Positions 27,557 through 35,811 of a stretch of DNA of 64,000 nucleotides are shown here, in pieces. Within the stretch, counting starts at the first letter, position 1, and every line of letters starts with the position of its first letter. The notes under the pieces are model-generated. The model worked only from the letters and a program-made list of their open reading frames with translations, ran no database searches and had not been told where the DNA came from. The position numbers and the translations under genes were made by a program. Source of the DNA: Cloacibacterium caeni (GTDB lineage: Bacteria; Bacteroidota; Bacteroidia; Flavobacteriales; Weeksellaceae); assembly GCF_907163105.1 (NCBI RefSeq), contig NZ_OU015321.1, positions 186,001-250,000 of the forward strand, given 5' to 3'.

Positions 27557-28654
27557 ATGAAAAAGGAAAAAATTGCATTTATTTTGAATTATGCACCCCA
27601 TTATAGGCTTTTTATTTATAATCTTCTCGCGAGGAATATAAATATAGATTTTTATTTCGGTGATATACCTAATTCTAATATAAAAAAAATAAGATATGAA
27701 GAATTACTTGGGTTTAAAAAAGAATTCAAAACTATTACGTATAAATCGTTTTATTGGTATGTAAGTAGTATATCCTTAATATTTAAATCGTATAATAAAT
27801 TTGTATTGACAGGAGACCCACAAATTTTGTCTAACTGGATATTTCTGATAATAGCCAGAATGATGAATAAAAAAACTTATTTGTGGACACATGGATTGTA
27901 TGGCAAAGAAACCAAAATTCAAAAAAAAATTAAGTTAATATATTTTAAATTGGCCTCTAAATTACTATTGTACGGTGATTATTCAAAAAATCTATTAATA
28001 CTTGATGGTTTTAAAGAGGAAGATCTGATTGTAATTTATAATTCTTTAGATTTTGAAAAACAAAAAAATATTCGAAGTACTTTAATCAAATCAGATAGAT
28101 ATATAAAATATTTTCAAAATAATAATCCTATATTGTTTTATATAGGTAGAATTCAAAAATCAAAAAAACTTGAGCAAATATTAGAAGCTATGAATATTTT
28201 GAAATCACAAAATATAAATACTAATTTTGTACTTATTGGAGGTATGGATATTGATTATGATTTTGATCAAAAAGTTAAAGAAAATAATCTAGAAAATCTA
28301 GTTTGGCAGGTAGGCCCTATTTATGATGAAATGATCATATCACAATATATATATGATGCTGATATTTGTGTGTCACCAGGAAATGTTGGGCTTACAGCTT
28401 TACATTCATTAGCTTATGGGACACCAGTAATTACTCATAACAATTTCACAAAACAAATGCCTGAATTTGAAACAATTCTAGATGGAATTAATGGATTTTT
28501 TTTCAAGGAAAATGATGTGAACGATTTAGCGAATAAAATAAAAAAATTAATATCAAAAGAAAATCGCAAAGATGAGGTTTCAAGGGTAATTGACGAAAAG
28601 TGGAATCCTAATTATCAAATAAAAATTTTTAAGAGTCAACTATCAACAAATTAA
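27557..28654 (+). CDS. Glycosyltransferase, GT4-like
   Basis: This 365-residue GT-B protein begins EKIAFILNYAPHYRLFIYNLL. A clear donor-binding half follows: PILFYIGRIQKSKKLEQILEA, FVLIGGMDIDYDF, and VSPGNVGLTALHSLAYGTPV. In the last of these the first Glu of the E-x7-E motif is replaced (GNVGLTALHS). Such variants occur in GT4 enzymes acting on unusual donors. The gene is very AT-rich and lies among other transferases of the central block. Confidence 0.82.
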   Translation: MKKEKIAFILNYAPHYRLFIYNLLARNINIDFYFGDIPNSNIKKIRYEELLGFKKEFKTITYKSFYWYVSSISLIFKSYNKFVLTGDPQILSNWIFLIIARMMNKKTYLWTHGLYGKETKIQKKIKLIYFKLASKLLLYGDYSKNLLILDGFKEEDLIVIYNSLDFEKQKNIRSTLIKSDRYIKYFQNNNPILFYIGRIQKSKKLEQILEAMNILKSQNINTNFVLIGGMDIDYDFDQKVKENNLENLVWQVGPIYDEMIISQYIYDADICVSPGNVGLTALHSLAYGTPVITHNNFTKQMPEFETILDGINGFFFKENDVNDLANKIKKLISKENRKDEVSRVIDEKWNPNYQIKIFKSQLSTN

Positions 28655-28801
28655 TAATATTAATGTTGTTTCCTTTAATAATGTCAAAAATGATATTTTT
28701 TTTGAAAACTCAATTTCCTTGAATGAAGATTTTTAGGTTTATCAAAATTAATGACAATTAATAAACTAAAAAATATACCTTTATAAAATTAAATTTTTTT
28801 A

Positions 28802-29926
28802 ATGAAACTATTAATTGATTGCTCTAATTTATATGCAGGTGGTGGTTTACAAGTAGCTACTTCTTTTCTAAATGACTTAAGAGAATTAGGACTTAATCAT
28901 AATTATCACATTATTCAATCTAAGAACTTTGCTCGCGGGTTTACTAAAGATAATTTCCCTAATAATTTTGAATTTTATGAGCTGGGAGAGAAAGAAGAAA
29001 AATATATTCTTAAAAGAAGAAAAACGATGCTTAATTTAGAGCGCAAAATATGCCCAAATGTAATTTTTACAGTTTTTGGACCTTCTTATCATAGAAGTAA
29101 ATATCCTAAAATCGTAGGAATGGCAATCCCATATTTGATTTATCCAGATTCTCCGTTCTTTGAAAGCTTAGGATTTAAAGAAAAAATGAAATACAGAATA
29201 TTTAGTGTATTGAAATCGCTATTTTTTAAAAACAACTCAGATGCATTGATTTTTGAGTCTGAAATTGCAAGAAAAATCTTTATAGAAAAATATAAATATA
29301 ATAAGCCTACCTATACAGTAAACAATACTCTTAATTCTATTTTTCTGGAAAAAGATAAATGGCAAAGTATAGATCTATGCCAAGATAGATTTAATATTCT
29401 TTGTTTGTCGGCGAATTACCCTCATAAGAATTTGAATATCATTCCTAAAGTAATTGAATTAATAAAAGCTAAAAATCCAAGTTTTAGATTCACTTTTAAT
29501 ATTTCGGCTTCTATTGAAGATTTTTCGTGGTCCGAAAGGACATGCGAAAATGTGAATTTTTTAGGTCATGTTCCATTAGAAAAAATTCCAGATTTATATC
29601 TTAAATCTGATTTGCTATTTTTCCCAACATTATTAGAGGTTTTTTCTACTACTTATTTGGAAGCGCTTCAAATGGGAGTACCCATTGTTACCTCAGATAT
29701 GCCTTTTTCAAAAGATATTTGCGATACTGGGGCCATATACTGCAATCCTACTGATCCTAACGAATATGCTGAGGCAATATTAAATATTTTTATGAATTAT
29801 GAAATAAGACGAGATTTAATAAACGAACAGTCAATAATTATTAAGAAATTTGCAACAAGTAAGGAAAGAACAAGAAACTACTTATCTATAATAGAGAAAA
29901 CTTATAGTTATGAAAATAAAAAATAA
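28802..29926 (+). CDS. GT4-family glycosyltransferase
   Basis: This 374-residue GT-B protein starts with the loop LLIDCSNLYAGGGLQVATSF. Its donor half carries FNILCLSANYPHKNLNIIPK, FLGHVPLEKIPDLYLKSDL and an intact E-x7-E in LLEVFSTTYLEALQMGVPI. It is the last gene of the AT-rich variable block. It overlaps the CapE-like gene by 17 bp and is preceded by a 147-bp gap with no recognisable promoter. Confidence 0.9.
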   Translation: MKLLIDCSNLYAGGGLQVATSFLNDLRELGLNHNYHIIQSKNFARGFTKDNFPNNFEFYELGEKEEKYILKRRKTMLNLERKICPNVIFTVFGPSYHRSKYPKIVGMAIPYLIYPDSPFFESLGFKEKMKYRIFSVLKSLFFKNNSDALIFESEIARKIFIEKYKYNKPTYTVNNTLNSIFLEKDKWQSIDLCQDRFNILCLSANYPHKNLNIIPKVIELIKAKNPSFRFTFNISASIEDFSWSERTCENVNFLGHVPLEKIPDLYLKSDLLFFPTLLEVFSTTYLEALQMGVPIVTSDMPFSKDICDTGAIYCNPTDPNEYAEAILNIFMNYEIRRDLINEQSIIIKKFATSKERTRNYLSIIEKTYSYENKK

Positions 29927-30944
29927 GAAATTACTCATCACAGGCGGAACAGGTTCTTTCGGAACAGCTGTGTTGAATCGCTTTTTACATACAGACCATT
30001 TCTCAGAAATCAGAATTTTTTCGCGCGACGAAAAGAAACAAGATGACATGAGAAATCTCTATAAAAATGACAAAATCAAATATTATATTGGTGATGTAAG
30101 AGATTTTTCCTCTGTAGAACCTGCAACCAGAGGTGTAGATTACATCTTTCATGCAGCAGCCTTGAAACAGGTGCCTTCTTGTGAGTTTTTCCCAATGCAA
30201 GCAGTAAAAACCAATGTAGAAGGTACACAAAACGTCATCAGAGCAGCAGCGCAAAATGGCGTGAAAAAAGTAATTTGTCTTTCTACTGACAAAGCTGCTT
30301 ATCCTATCAATGCCATGGGAATTTCTAAAGCCATGATGGAAAAAGTAGCCGTGGCAGAAGCAAGAAACCTTAAAGATACTGTGGTGTGCCTTACCAGATA
30401 CGGAAACGTAATGGCCTCCAGAGGTTCGGTAATTCCATTGTTTTTAAGCCAAATCCAAAAAGGTGAGCCCATCACCATCACAGACCCTAATATGTCGCGT
30501 TTCTTTATGTCTCTGGAAGATGCGGTAGACTTAGTGTTATTTGCTTTCGAAAACGGAAATCCTGGAGATTTATTCGTAAACAAAGCACCTGCTGGAAGCA
30601 TTGGAGACTTGGCAAAAGCATTAATAGAACTCACTGGAAAAGAAGTGCCCGTGAAAATCATTGGGACCAGACACGGCGAAAAACTCTACGAAACGCTCTG
30701 CACCAGAGAAGAAATGCAAAAAGCAGAAGACATGGGAGATTTCTACAGGATTCCTGCAGATAATAGAGACTTAAACTACGCCAAATATTTCTCTGAAGGA
30801 GAAGAAGATATGTCTAAAATTGAAGATTATCATTCTCATAATACAGAACAACAAGGAGTAGAAGGATTGAAAAAACTCATTTCTAAATTGCCTTTAATCA
30901 GAAAAGAAATTTTTGGTGAAGACGTTTTACAATATCCCATGTAA
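29910..30944 (+). CDS. capE: UDP-N-acetylglucosamine 4,6-dehydratase/5-epimerase (CapE/WbjB/FnlA-like)
   Basis: This 344-residue short-form SDR enzyme has the NAD motif ITGGTGSFGTAVLNRF. The active-site stretch STDKAAYPINAMGISKAMM has the CapE-type Met in place of the usual SDR Tyr, with the downstream Lys kept. It catalyses the first step toward UDP-L-FucNAc, turning UDP-GlcNAc into the 4-keto-6-deoxy-L-hexose. CapF- and CapG-like genes follow in pathway order. Base composition returns to less AT-rich values here, which fits a conserved module beside the variable block. Confidence 0.92.
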   Translation: MKIKNKKLLITGGTGSFGTAVLNRFLHTDHFSEIRIFSRDEKKQDDMRNLYKNDKIKYYIGDVRDFSSVEPATRGVDYIFHAAALKQVPSCEFFPMQAVKTNVEGTQNVIRAAAQNGVKKVICLSTDKAAYPINAMGISKAMMEKVAVAEARNLKDTVVCLTRYGNVMASRGSVIPLFLSQIQKGEPITITDPNMSRFFMSLEDAVDLVLFAFENGNPGDLFVNKAPAGSIGDLAKALIELTGKEVPVKIIGTRHGEKLYETLCTREEMQKAEDMGDFYRIPADNRDLNYAKYFSEGEEDMSKIEDYHSHNTEQQGVEGLKKLISKLPLIRKEIFGEDVLQYPM

Positions 30945-30998
30945 ACCAATCCAAAGTTAAGACTGAGTAAAAATGATTAAATCATGTGCTTAATAAAG

Positions 30999-31024
30999 CC
31001 GCAAATATCTGCGAATGATAAAAT
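30999..31024. repeat. Possible degenerate single copy of the 76-bp repeat core
   Basis: In the 109-bp gap between capE and the cupin gene, a CCGC-AAATATC-TGCG-...-GATAAAAT stretch resembles the start of the array units at 32603-33076. The match is partial and could be chance in AT-rich sequence. Confidence 0.35.
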
Positions 31025-31053
31025 GTCATAACAATATAAATTAAAAAAGTCAA

Positions 31054-31470
31054 GTGAACCCATCTATTCTAAAAGGAAATTTATTCCAAGACCACAGAGG
31101 AACACTGCGTTACAATAATGATTTTGATGCGTCATCCATCAAAAGAATGTATTTGATAGAAAATAAAGACCTCTCCGTAGAAAGAGCTTGGCAAGGTCAT
31201 AAAATAGAGCAAAGGTGGTTCTCGGCGATTAATGGTTCTTTTCAAATTACTTTGATTACACCAAATGATTGGGAAAATCCAACAGAGATTGTGCAGAAAC
31301 ACACCTTTATTTTAGAAAGTGGAACATTAGATGTGCTGCATATTCCATCAGGATTTTTGTCTCATATCAAAGCGCTTCAGGATAATGCTCAGTTATTGGT
31401 TTTGGCTGATTATAAATTAAAAGAAATAGCAGATGAATATAAGTTTCCCTTAGAAACTTTTAATTTTTAA
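31054..31470 (+). CDS. Cupin sugar isomerase/epimerase-like protein
   Basis: This 138-residue single-domain cupin starts at GTG. It begins LKGNLFQDHRGTLRYNNDF and contains the core pattern RAWQGHKIEQRWFSAINGSF, then LDVLHIPSGFLSHIKAL. This resembles RmlC- and FdtA/WxcM-type enzymes that isomerise or epimerise 4-keto nucleotide sugars, and also the WbuC-type cupins found beside FucNAc genes. Its position between capE and capF suggests it acts on, or protects, the keto-sugar intermediate. The exact reaction is not known from sequence. The next gene starts 10 bp on, at a GTG in the same CAAGTGAA context. Confidence 0.75.
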   Translation: MNPSILKGNLFQDHRGTLRYNNDFDASSIKRMYLIENKDLSVERAWQGHKIEQRWFSAINGSFQITLITPNDWENPTEIVQKHTFILESGTLDVLHIPSGFLSHIKALQDNAQLLVLADYKLKEIADEYKFPLETFNF

Positions 31471-31480
31471 AAACATTCAA

Positions 31481-32599
31481 GTGAAAAAAATAGGAATTAC
31501 AGGGCAAGAAGGTTTCGTAGGTTCACATCTTTACAATACATTAGGGCTACAACCTGAAAAATATGAGAGGGTTCCCTATGATAAATCTTTTTTTCAAAAT
31601 CCAGAAAAATTAGAAAATTTCGTGGCACAATGTGATGTAATTGTGCATCTAGCTGCTATGAATCGCCATCCTGATCCAGAAGTGATTTATGAAACCAATG
31701 TAAATTTGGTAAAACAACTCATCACTGCTTTAGAAAAAACCAATTCCAAGGCGCATGTGTTATTCTCATCTTCTTCGCAGGAAGAAAAAGACAACCTCTA
31801 CGGAAAATCCAAAAAAGAAGGACGTGAACTATTAAGCAATTGGGCAAAAAACCACGGCGGAACATTCACAGGTTTAGTGATTCCAAATGTTTTCGGGCCA
31901 TTTGGTGCACCCAATTATAATTCTTTTATTGCTACTTTTTGTCACAAATTAACCCATGGAGAAACACCAGAAATCCAACAAGATGGTGAGGTGAATTTAA
32001 TCTATGTAGGCGAATTGGTACAAGAAATAATCAATAAAATAGAAGTAGACGTTTCAGAAGAAATCTACCACGTTCCCTTTACATCTACGCATAAAGTAAC
32101 CGAAGTTTTGGCCAAATTAGAAAATTATAAAACCTTATATTTAGAAAACGGCGAAATCCCAGAACTGAAAACGCCTTTTGATTATCATTTATTCAATACG
32201 TACAGAGCATACATTGACCTAGAAAATCATTACCCGGTGAAGTTTACTCAGCATACGGACCATAGAGGAGCGTTTGTAGAATTAATAAGATTAGGAATTG
32301 GCGGACAGTGCTCTTTTTCTACCACTGTTCCAGGAATTACCAGAGGAAATCATTTCCATACCAGAAAAATCGAAAGATTTGCCGTGATTAAAGGAAAAGC
32401 TTTAATTCAATTGAGAAAAATAGATTCAGACCAAGTGCATGATTTTTATTTAGATGGTTCAGAACCAGCTTATGTAGACATGCCGATTTGGTACACTCAT
32501 AATATCAAAAACATAGGAGACGAAGAACTGTATACCATGTTTTGGATAAACGAACCCTATAATCCAGAAAATCCAGATACTTATTTCGTTGAAGTATAA
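31481..32599 (+). CDS. capF: CapF/WbjC/FnlB-like bifunctional reductase-epimerase
   Basis: This 372-residue protein has two domains. An N-terminal SDR part (KKIGITGQEGFVGSHLYN, LFSSSSQEEKDNLYGKSKKEG) has the catalytic Tyr-x3-Lys in LYGKSK. A C-terminal cupin follows (about residues 250-372; TRGNHFHTRKIERFAVIKG holds the metal-binding His cluster). CapF-type enzymes epimerise at C3 and then reduce the 4-keto group to give UDP-6-deoxy-L-talose-type HexNAc. The GTG start at 31481 gives the full NAD-binding fold. The downstream partner capG is separated from it here by a repeat array and a GxxExxY gene. Confidence 0.92.
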   Translation: MKKIGITGQEGFVGSHLYNTLGLQPEKYERVPYDKSFFQNPEKLENFVAQCDVIVHLAAMNRHPDPEVIYETNVNLVKQLITALEKTNSKAHVLFSSSSQEEKDNLYGKSKKEGRELLSNWAKNHGGTFTGLVIPNVFGPFGAPNYNSFIATFCHKLTHGETPEIQQDGEVNLIYVGELVQEIINKIEVDVSEEIYHVPFTSTHKVTEVLAKLENYKTLYLENGEIPELKTPFDYHLFNTYRAYIDLENHYPVKFTQHTDHRGAFVELIRLGIGGQCSFSTTVPGITRGNHFHTRKIERFAVIKGKALIQLRKIDSDQVHDFYLDGSEPAYVDMPIWYTHNIKNIGDEELYTMFWINEPYNPENPDTYFVEV

Positions 32600-32602
32600 A
32601 TT

Positions 32603-33076
32603 GAAAAACATAAAAAACCATCCGCGAAAATCAGCTGATAAAATTTGCGAGAATCAGAGAGAAATAAAATTCGCAAAAATAAAAGCATAAAAAAATATCC
32701 GCGAGAAATATAATAAACATCAGCAAAATAAAAACATAAAAAAAATCCGCGAAAATCAGCGGATAAAATTTGCGAGAATCAGCGAGAAATGAAATCCGCA
32801 AAAATAAAAACATAAAAAAAATCCGCGAGAAATGAAAACCATCCGCGAAAATCAGCGGATAAAATTTGCGAGAATCTGCGAGAAATAAAATCTGCAAAAA
32901 TAAAAACATAAAAAAACATCCGCGAAAATCAGCGGATAAAATCAGCGAGAATCAGCGAGAAATAAAATAAAAATCAGCAAAAAATAAAAACATAAAAAAA
33001 ATCCGCGAAAATCAGTGCATAAAATTTGCGAGAATCAGCGAGATATGAAATCCGCAAAAATAAAAACATAAAAAAC
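32603..33076. repeat. Tandem array of about 76-bp units (five full, two partial)
   Basis: Full units start at 32620, 32745, 32841, 32918 and 33001, and are 76-83 bp long. Partial units start at 32697 and 32821, and a unit tail lies at 32603-32619. Each full unit opens with ATCCGCGAAAATCAG, continues through TTTGCGAGAATCAGCGAGA, and closes with AAAAACATAAAAAA. Units 2, 3 and 4 contain a perfect 6-bp hairpin ATCCGC-GAAAATCA-GCGGAT, while units 1 and 5 have a decayed right arm. There are no unique spacers, so it is not CRISPR. The array fills the gap between capF and the GxxExxY gene and ends 7 bp before the latter's ATG. Confidence 0.9.
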
Positions 33077-33083
33077 TATAACC

Positions 33084-33461
33084 ATGACCGAAAACGAAAT
33101 ATCTTATCTCATAAGAGGTGCCATATATAAAGTATATAACAATATTGGTCCAGGATTATTAGAATCAGTTTATGAAACCGCTCTTGTTTATGAACTAAGA
33201 AAAGTAGGGTTAAATGTAAAGTCTCAATTAGGATTGCCATTCATTTATGAAGAATTAAAAATGGAAGTTGGCTTTAGAATTGATATTTTTGTAGAAAATA
33301 AAGTAATTGTAGAAGTAAAATCAGTAGAACATCTCGCAGAATTACATTACAAACAATTATTAACCTATCTTAAACTATCAGAAGTGAAATTAGGATTATT
33401 AGTAAATTTTAATACTTCTGAAATTAATGAAAATATAATAAGAATTGTAAATCATTTATAA
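33084..33461 (+). CDS. GxxExxY family protein (PD-(D/E)xK nuclease-like)
   Basis: This 125-residue protein matches the GxxExxY family, whose naming motif is seen as G24-x2-E27-x2-Y30 in GPGLLESVYETAL. A nuclease-like core follows: D68 in RIDIFVENK, then E77-V-K79 in VIVEVKSVE, which fits a PD-(D/E)xK fold. Cellular function is not established for the family. It sits inside the FucNAc module, behind a tandem repeat array that forms its whole upstream region. Its stop overlaps the capG ATG by one base. Nothing suggests a role in sugar synthesis, so it is probably an inserted element. Confidence 0.9.
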   Translation: MTENEISYLIRGAIYKVYNNIGPGLLESVYETALVYELRKVGLNVKSQLGLPFIYEELKMEVGFRIDIFVENKVIVEVKSVEHLAELHYKQLLTYLKLSEVKLGLLVNFNTSEINENIIRIVNHL

Positions 33462-34597
33462 TGAAAAAATTAAAAGTAATGACCGTTGTAGGAACCAGAC
33501 CAGAAATCATCAGATTATCTATGGTTCTTAAAGCATTAGACCAATCAGACGCAATAGAACACACCATAGTCCACACCGGACAAAATTATGATTACGAGCT
33601 CAATCAGATTTTCTTTGAAGATTTAGGACTTCGTAAGCCAGATTATTTCTTAGAAGCTGCTGGAAAAACAGCCACAGAAACCGTAGGAAATATTTTGATT
33701 AAAATAGATCCACTTTTAGAAGAAATCCAACCAGACGCTTTCTTGGTATTAGGAGATACCAATTCTTGTTTGTGTGCCATTCCTGCGAAGAAACGACAGA
33801 TTCCTATTTTCCACATGGAAGCAGGAAACCGTTGTTTTGACCAAAGAGTACCAGAAGAAACCAACCGTAAAATTGTAGACCACACCGCAGATATTAATTT
33901 GACTTATTCTGATATTGCAAGAGAATACTTGTTAAGAGAAGGACTTCCAGCAGATAGAATCATCAAAACAGGTTCGCCAATGTTTGAAGTGCTAAATCAT
34001 TACCTTCCAGAAATTGAAAAATCTGATGTGTTGTCAAGATTAAATTTAGAAGAAGGAAAATATTTCGTGGTGTCTTCTCACCGTGAAGAAAACATCAATT
34101 CTGAAAAGAATTTCAACGGATTAATAGAGAGTTTAAATGACATTGCCGAAAAATTTGGTTATCCCATCATCGTTTCTACACACCCGAGAACCAGAAATAT
34201 GATAGACAAAAAACAAATTTCGGTAAGACCAGAAATTCAGTTTTTAAAACCGCTAGGATTCCATGATTATAATGCATTACAAATGAGAAGTTATGCCGTA
34301 TTATCAGATTCAGGAACGATTTCTGAGGAATCTTCCATTCTAAATTTCAGAGCGTTAAATATCAGAGAAGCGCATGAAAGACCAGAAGCTATGGAAGAAG
34401 CCAGCGTAATGATGGTAGGACTTTCGCCAGAAAGAATCATGCAAGGTTTAGAGCAGCTAAAGACACAGAAATTAGGAGACCAAAGAAATTTCCGCCAAGT
34501 AGCAGACTATTCGATGCCGAATGTTTCTGAAAAAATGGTGAGAATCATCTTGAGCTATACCGATTATGTAAATAGAGTAGTGTGGAGTAAAAAATAA
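33461..34597 (+). CDS. capG: UDP-N-acetylglucosamine 2-epimerase family enzyme (CapG/WbjD/FnlC-like)
   Basis: This 378-residue non-hydrolysing WecB-family epimerase has KVMTVVGTRPEIIRLSMVL at its N-terminus, VHTGQNYDYELNQIFF, HMEAGNRCFDQRVPEETNR, and SDSGTISEESS near the UDP site. By homology and context it performs the last, C2 epimerisation step that yields UDP-L-FucNAc. It overlaps the GxxExxY stop by one base and is followed within 2 bp by a WbuB-like transferase, the usual partner for this donor. Confidence 0.92.
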   Translation: MKKLKVMTVVGTRPEIIRLSMVLKALDQSDAIEHTIVHTGQNYDYELNQIFFEDLGLRKPDYFLEAAGKTATETVGNILIKIDPLLEEIQPDAFLVLGDTNSCLCAIPAKKRQIPIFHMEAGNRCFDQRVPEETNRKIVDHTADINLTYSDIAREYLLREGLPADRIIKTGSPMFEVLNHYLPEIEKSDVLSRLNLEEGKYFVVSSHREENINSEKNFNGLIESLNDIAEKFGYPIIVSTHPRTRNMIDKKQISVRPEIQFLKPLGFHDYNALQMRSYAVLSDSGTISEESSILNFRALNIREAHERPEAMEEASVMMVGLSPERIMQGLEQLKTQKLGDQRNFRQVADYSMPNVSEKMVRIILSYTDYVNRVVWSKK

Positions 34598-34599
34598 AG

Positions 34600-35811
34600 A
34601 TGAAGATTTTATTAGTTACCCAATATTTTTATCCCGAAAATTTCAAAGGAAATGACATTGCATTTGAAATGCAGAAAAAAGGTCATGAGGTAACCGTATT
34701 GACTGGAATCCCTAATTATCCAAAAGGTAAGTTTTTCAAGGGATATGGTTACTTTAAAAGAAGAAGAGAAACGGTAAATGGAGTAAAGGTCATTCGTACA
34801 TTTTTAATTCCCAGAGGAAATAGCACAGCCATTCCATTGATGGTAAACTATTTTACTTGGTTTATTTTTGCAAGTTTTTATGCGGTATATCTAGCTTTGA
34901 GTAAAAAATTTGATAAAATTATTGTTCAGCAATTATCTCCTGTTATGATGGGATTACCTGCTGTAGTAGTAAAAAAGATACAGAAAATTCCTGTTTATTT
35001 TTGGGTATTGGATTTGTGGCCAGAAAGTTTAGAGTCTGCAGGCGGAATAAAGAACAAAAAAATATTAGGTTTTTTTGAATCGATGGTTAAGTTTTTGTAC
35101 AGAAACTCAGACAAAATATTGATAAGTTCAAAAGGCTTTAAACAGTCAATTCTTAAAAAAGGTAATTTTGAAGATAAAATAATATATTTTCCAAATTGGG
35201 CTGAAAAATCGATTAATGAATCAAAACAAAATGTTGAAATTAATTTGCCAAAGTTTCCGTCTGGTTTTAATATTTTATTTGCTGGTAATGTAGGTGTAGC
35301 GCAAGATTTAGTGAACGCAATAAAAGCGATGGAAATAGTCTTGAAACAAAATAAAAAAATTAATTTTTTAATTTTAGGCGACGGGAGAGATAGAAAAAGA
35401 TTAGAAAAATTAGTTTTAGAAAAAAATATTGAAAAAAACATTCATTTTTTTGGAAAGTATCCTATAGAAACGATGTCTTATTTTTTTAGTAAGGCAGATT
35501 GTATGTTTGTATCTTTAAAAAATGAGCCTATTTTTAGCTTGAGTTTACCCGCAAAAGTACAAGCCTATATGAGTGTTGGTAAACCTATTATTTCTATGAT
35601 GAATGGTGAAGGATATAATATAATTAATGAAGCCGATTGCGGATTTGCCGTTCATGCAGAAGATTATAAAGATTTGGCTGATAAAATTTTAGAAATTGAG
35701 AAACTGCCAGTTCTAGAGAGACAACGATTAGGGGAAAATGGTAAAAGTTTTTATCAAGAAAATTTTGTTCTAGAAAATTGTATTAGTAATTTGGAAAAAA
35801 TTATTTCATGA
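34600..35811 (+). CDS. GT4-family glycosyltransferase (WbuB/WbjE-like, probable L-FucNAc transferase)
   Basis: This 403-residue GT-B protein has the WbuB-type features MKILLVTQYFYPENFKGND, LTGIPNYPKGKFFKGYG and VYFWVLDLWPESLESAGGI. The donor half follows (FNILFAGNVGVAQDLVNAIKA is within it). WbuB-like enzymes are encoded beside fnlABC genes and are thought to transfer L-FucNAc. The same placement here, directly after capG, supports that donor. It overlaps the next gene by 4 bp. Confidence 0.85.
   Translation: MKILLVTQYFYPENFKGNDIAFEMQKKGHEVTVLTGIPNYPKGKFFKGYGYFKRRRETVNGVKVIRTFLIPRGNSTAIPLMVNYFTWFIFASFYAVYLALSKKFDKIIVQQLSPVMMGLPAVVVKKIQKIPVYFWVLDLWPESLESAGGIKNKKILGFFESMVKFLYRNSDKILISSKGFKQSILKKGNFEDKIIYFPNWAEKSINESKQNVEINLPKFPSGFNILFAGNVGVAQDLVNAIKAMEIVLKQNKKINFLILGDGRDRKRLEKLVLEKNIEKNIHFFGKYPIETMSYFFSKADCMFVSLKNEPIFSLSLPAKVQAYMSVGKPIISMMNGEGYNIINEADCGFAVHAEDYKDLADKILEIEKLPVLERQRLGENGKSFYQENFVLENCISNLEKIIS

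Noticed and set aside
32631-32909. Minus-strand open frame of 92 codons across the repeat array
   Set aside because: Its sequence is a periodic by-product of the 76-bp units, with repeated FLADSRKFYPLIFAD blocks and no independent features.
32603-33076. CRISPR array
   Set aside because: Units are joined directly and the whole 76 bp is repeated. There are no short repeats alternating with unique spacers, and no cas gene is nearby.
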